NCBI GenBank assembly: GCA_021818645.1 | Contig: JAKATS010000131.1 | Coordinates: 1 to 6,455, forward strand | Source of the DNA: Acidobacteriota bacterium | GTDB lineage: Bacteria; Acidobacteriota; Terriglobia; Terriglobales; SCQP01 | Direction of reading: 5' to 3' | DNA length: 6,455 nt | In this document: positions 5,437-6,455 of the stretch, in pieces | Position numbering within the stretch: the first letter of the stretch is position 1 | How the letters are laid out: every line of letters starts with the position of its first letter | The notes under the pieces: generated by a model | Database searches by the model: none | Told to the model about the DNA's origin: nothing | The model's input: only the letters and a program-made list of their open reading frames with translations | Position numbers and translations under genes: made by a program

Positions 5437-5675
5437 TACGCGGTTTTACGCTCCTTCAGCCGTTTCACCTGGATGACCTGGCCGGGGAAGTGCGAGCGCA
5501 GCCACTTCGCCGCATCGTTCGCCGAGCCGCGCTCGGAGTGCAGTAGCATCACCCGAGGGTTGCGCGCGCCCCGCAGCACCGCCCAGGGCTTGGCCGCGGC
5601 CTTCGCCGCCGGTTTCCGGCGCGGCCGGCGGGCGGCTTTTTTGGTGGGCTTGCGATTTTTGCTGAGTTTCGGCAT
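5436..5675 (-). CDS. Small basic protein with WL-x-x-H motif
   Basis: This is a 79-residue protein. I chose the ATG at 5675 because the resulting N terminus (MPKLSK, then KKAARR) matches that of the 253-residue protein further down the operon (MPKLEK, KKRAAR). A TTG at 5714 in the same frame is an alternative. Residues 1-35 are a Lys/Arg/Ala/Pro-rich, probably disordered and nucleic-acid-binding arm. A small alpha/beta-like domain follows, with GARNP at the junction and AAKWLRSH in the middle. That motif resembles AAKAWLKRH in the next gene. The stop overlaps the next start as TAATG, and the two products may act together. The exact function is unknown. DNA or RNA binding is inferred from charge only. 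Confidence 0.78.
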   Translation of the reverse strand: MPKLSKNRKPTKKAARRPRRKPAAKAAAKPWAVLRGARNPRVMLLHSERGSANDAAKWLRSHFPGQVIQVKRLKERKTA

Positions 5676-5872
5676 AGTGGCTTTGGTTATGACTCCAACT
5701 TGTTCGACTTGCAATCAGCAATTGCCCACGGCTTCCAAGTGGGCACGACAGGCAAAGTTCCTGCTGGAATTGCTGTGGGTTTTATTTTTTGCGTTTGTTT
5801 CATGGCTTTTGGGTTATATCATGGGCGGACAAGCATCATATAAATATATGAAGACTCATCGTTCAGATATAA
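5676..5872. other. AT-rich intergenic patch with possible minus-strand promoter
   Basis: This is the longest stretch without a minus-strand gene. Hand counts give 23 G+C in 5761-5820 and 21 G+C in 5821-5880, against 44 in 4921-4980. On the minus strand, a TATGAT (5840-5835) lies in a run of TA-rich DNA and could be a -10 box for the genes to its left, though I see no convincing -35. A 7-bp perfect inverted repeat with a 9-base loop (TGCCCAC/GTGGGCA, 5723-5745) lies closer to the 79-residue gene. The only coding candidate here is the plus-strand ORF that starts at 5689. A minus-strand 38-codon frame (5803-5687) has no ribosome site. Confidence 0.4.
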
Positions 5873-5958
5873 CTAGTTCATCACAATTGCTAACCCCACA
5901 ACTCCCACTGCGCCAATCCCTAAGATCGTCAACCAGCGTGAAGACGACAATGGATTAG
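5689..5958 (+). CDS. Possible small zinc-ribbon/membrane ORF on the opposite strand
   Basis: This is the only plus-strand reading frame in the window that looks protein-like. It would encode 89 residues from the ATG at 5689. The N terminus carries a CxxC (TPTCSTCNQQLP) like the first half of a zinc ribbon. A convincing membrane segment of about 20 residues follows (LLELLWVLFFAFVSWLLGYI), then a GGQASYKYMK tail. Against it: there is no clear Shine-Dalgarno site upstream, T-rich DNA gives Phe/Leu-rich frames by chance, and the last 28 codons or so are antisense to the 3' end of the 140-residue minus-strand gene. If real, it would be the only gene running against the operon and would account for the AT-rich gap at 5676-5872. 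Confidence 0.3.
   Translation: MTPTCSTCNQQLPTASKWARQAKFLLELLWVLFFAFVSWLLGYIMGGQASYKYMKTHRSDITSSSQLLTPQLPLRQSLRSSTSVKTTMD
5723..5745. promoter_or_regulatory. 7-bp inverted repeat upstream of the 79-residue gene
   Basis: TGCCCAC at 5723-5729 and GTGGGCA at 5739-5745 are perfectly complementary around a 9-base loop. No T-run follows on either strand, so it does not look like a terminator. It may be an RNA hairpin in the leader of the downstream minus-strand genes or a binding site. A chance origin is possible. Confidence 0.3.
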
Positions 5959-6295
5959 GTGCTGTTGGAATGGTCGCTAAAAAGTTATCAATCTGATGAT
6001 TCCCTTGCGAAATTGCATTGTTCACAAAGGCATTAACCTGGTCAGAGGGGAATTTTGTCAACAGTGACGGCTTCATGGCTCGAATCGCGGCTGCCTGCTG
6101 AGCTTTTGCAGTTGCTGCGATCTTTGCTTTTTGTCCAGCAGTAGGCTGTCCATACCAAGCATTGGCCATTAATTGACCCAATGTTTGTTGACTTGCCCAT
6201 TTTCCGAGGCTTATCGCCTGTGGAAGCGGGTTTAGAAACAAATTTTCCAGCGACAGGCCAGTCTGGGCAAGATACGATGCAAGTAAATTGCTCAT
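5873..6295 (-). CDS. Hypothetical protein with a C-terminal membrane anchor
   Basis: This is a 140-residue protein. I chose the ATG at 6295 because it overlaps the upstream stop as ATGA. An in-frame ATG 38 codons earlier would bury that neighbour. The body is Ala/Gln-rich and probably helical: residues 1-35 are moderately hydrophobic (LSLENLFLNPLPQAISL) and an Ala/Lys/Gln helix lies around residues 50-75. The last 20 residues or so form one clear membrane segment (WLTILGIGAVGVVGLAIVMN) that reaches the C terminus, so the protein is tail-anchored. Codon use is strikingly AT-rich compared with the neighbours: the line 6001-6060 has 26 G+C in 60 by hand count. This suggests later acquisition or replacement. 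No family is recognised. In the proposed viral setting it could be a small inner-membrane component. Confidence 0.82.
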   Translation of the reverse strand: MSNLLASYLAQTGLSLENLFLNPLPQAISLGKWASQQTLGQLMANAWYGQPTAGQKAKIAATAKAQQAAAIRAMKPSLLTKFPSDQVNAFVNNAISQGNHQIDNFLATIPTAPNPLSSSRWLTILGIGAVGVVGLAIVMN

Positions 6296-6455
6296 CGCCG
6301 CCCCCGTTTCATGCTGGTAACAGCCAAAACCACGGCTGCAAGGCCGCCGGCGCCCAGCACCAGGTCGCCGTTGGTCCAACTGGAATAAATCGGCGAGGGC
6401 TTTTTCCACCAGGCCGAGAAACTGTTGGCGGAAGCCGTGGGATTCGAGGCCGGCG
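6292..6455 (-). CDS. C-terminal end of a membrane-anchored protein (partial)
   Basis: The gene enters from the right edge and only its last 53 residues are present, so the start and main domain are unseen. The visible part begins with a Ser/Asn/Pro-rich stretch. It continues through an aromatic segment (SAWWKKPSPIYSSW) and ends in one membrane segment (about 20 residues, LVLGAGGLAAVVLAV) followed by a basic tail, MKRGRR. The positive-inside rule predicts a cytoplasmic (or virion-interior) C terminus with the bulk on the other side. Its TGA overlaps the ATG of the next gene as ATGA, which fixes the reading frame and indicates translational coupling. GC content is high here, unlike the next gene. 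I do not recognise the family. A short structural membrane protein or a membrane-tethered enzyme would both fit. Confidence 0.72.
   Translation of the reverse strand, partial: PASNPTASANSFSAWWKKPSPIYSSWTNGDLVLGAGGLAAVVLAVTSMKRGRR

Noticed and set aside
5687..5803. 38-codon minus-strand ORF in the AT-rich gap
   Set aside because: No ribosome site, no coupling to neighbours, and an unremarkable product. A chance frame is more likely.
6296..6409. N-terminal extension of the 140-residue protein to the ATG at 6409
   Set aside because: The extension is antisense-style Arg/Gly-rich sequence that overlaps the better-supported membrane-anchored frame ending at 6292. The ATGA junction favours the start at 6295.

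Overview
The window is high in GC, with many 60-base lines above 65%. It holds one compact, co-oriented gene train, entirely on the minus strand and read from the right edge to the left edge. I count thirteen minus-strand genes, two of them cut by the window ends. Several junctions overlap by one to four bases (ATGA or TAATG), and strong Shine-Dalgarno sites precede the others. No tRNA, rRNA, CRISPR array, transposase, integrase, polymerase, terminase or packaging ATPase is visible. The base composition, the Shine-Dalgarno use and the protein style suggest a soil or sediment bacterium, perhaps of the Acidobacteriota type, or a virus or provirus of one. The host assignment is inference.

Right part (6455 to about 4140): the C-terminal end of a membrane-anchored protein comes first. 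It is followed by a 140-residue tail-anchored protein in an unusually AT-rich patch, then a gap of about 200 bases that may hide a small plus-strand membrane ORF. Next come a 79-residue basic protein and a 426-residue basic protein. These two share a WL-x-x-H motif and basic-Asn-Pro motifs. The 426-residue protein also ends in what looks like a duplicated beta module.

Middle part (4141 to 1190): a 268-residue protein has a block of sixteen cysteines with DnaJ-like CxxCxG repeats. After a terminator-like hairpin comes a 253-residue protein with a basic head and a hydrophobic centre. It is followed by the best candidate for a major capsid protein (232 residues, beta-rich, with a near-perfect anti-Shine-Dalgarno match). 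Then comes a 148-residue beta-rich protein with its own N-terminal CxxCxG zinc ribbon.

Left part (1189 to 1): a previously easy-to-miss 29-residue Arg/Pro-rich ORF is followed by a 151-residue lipoprotein, a 118-residue soluble protein, a 45-residue hydrophobic ORF, and the start of one more gene.

Taken together, the set contains two jelly-roll-like beta proteins, basic Asn-Pro proteins, several small membrane proteins and a lipoprotein, with no tail, portal or terminase genes. It resembles the virion module of a tailless, probably membrane-containing DNA virus or its provirus. This is a hypothesis from sequence style and needs structure prediction. Each non-overlapping junction in the middle and left parts carries a hairpin just upstream of the ribosome binding site, which suggests tuning of protein stoichiometry at the mRNA level.
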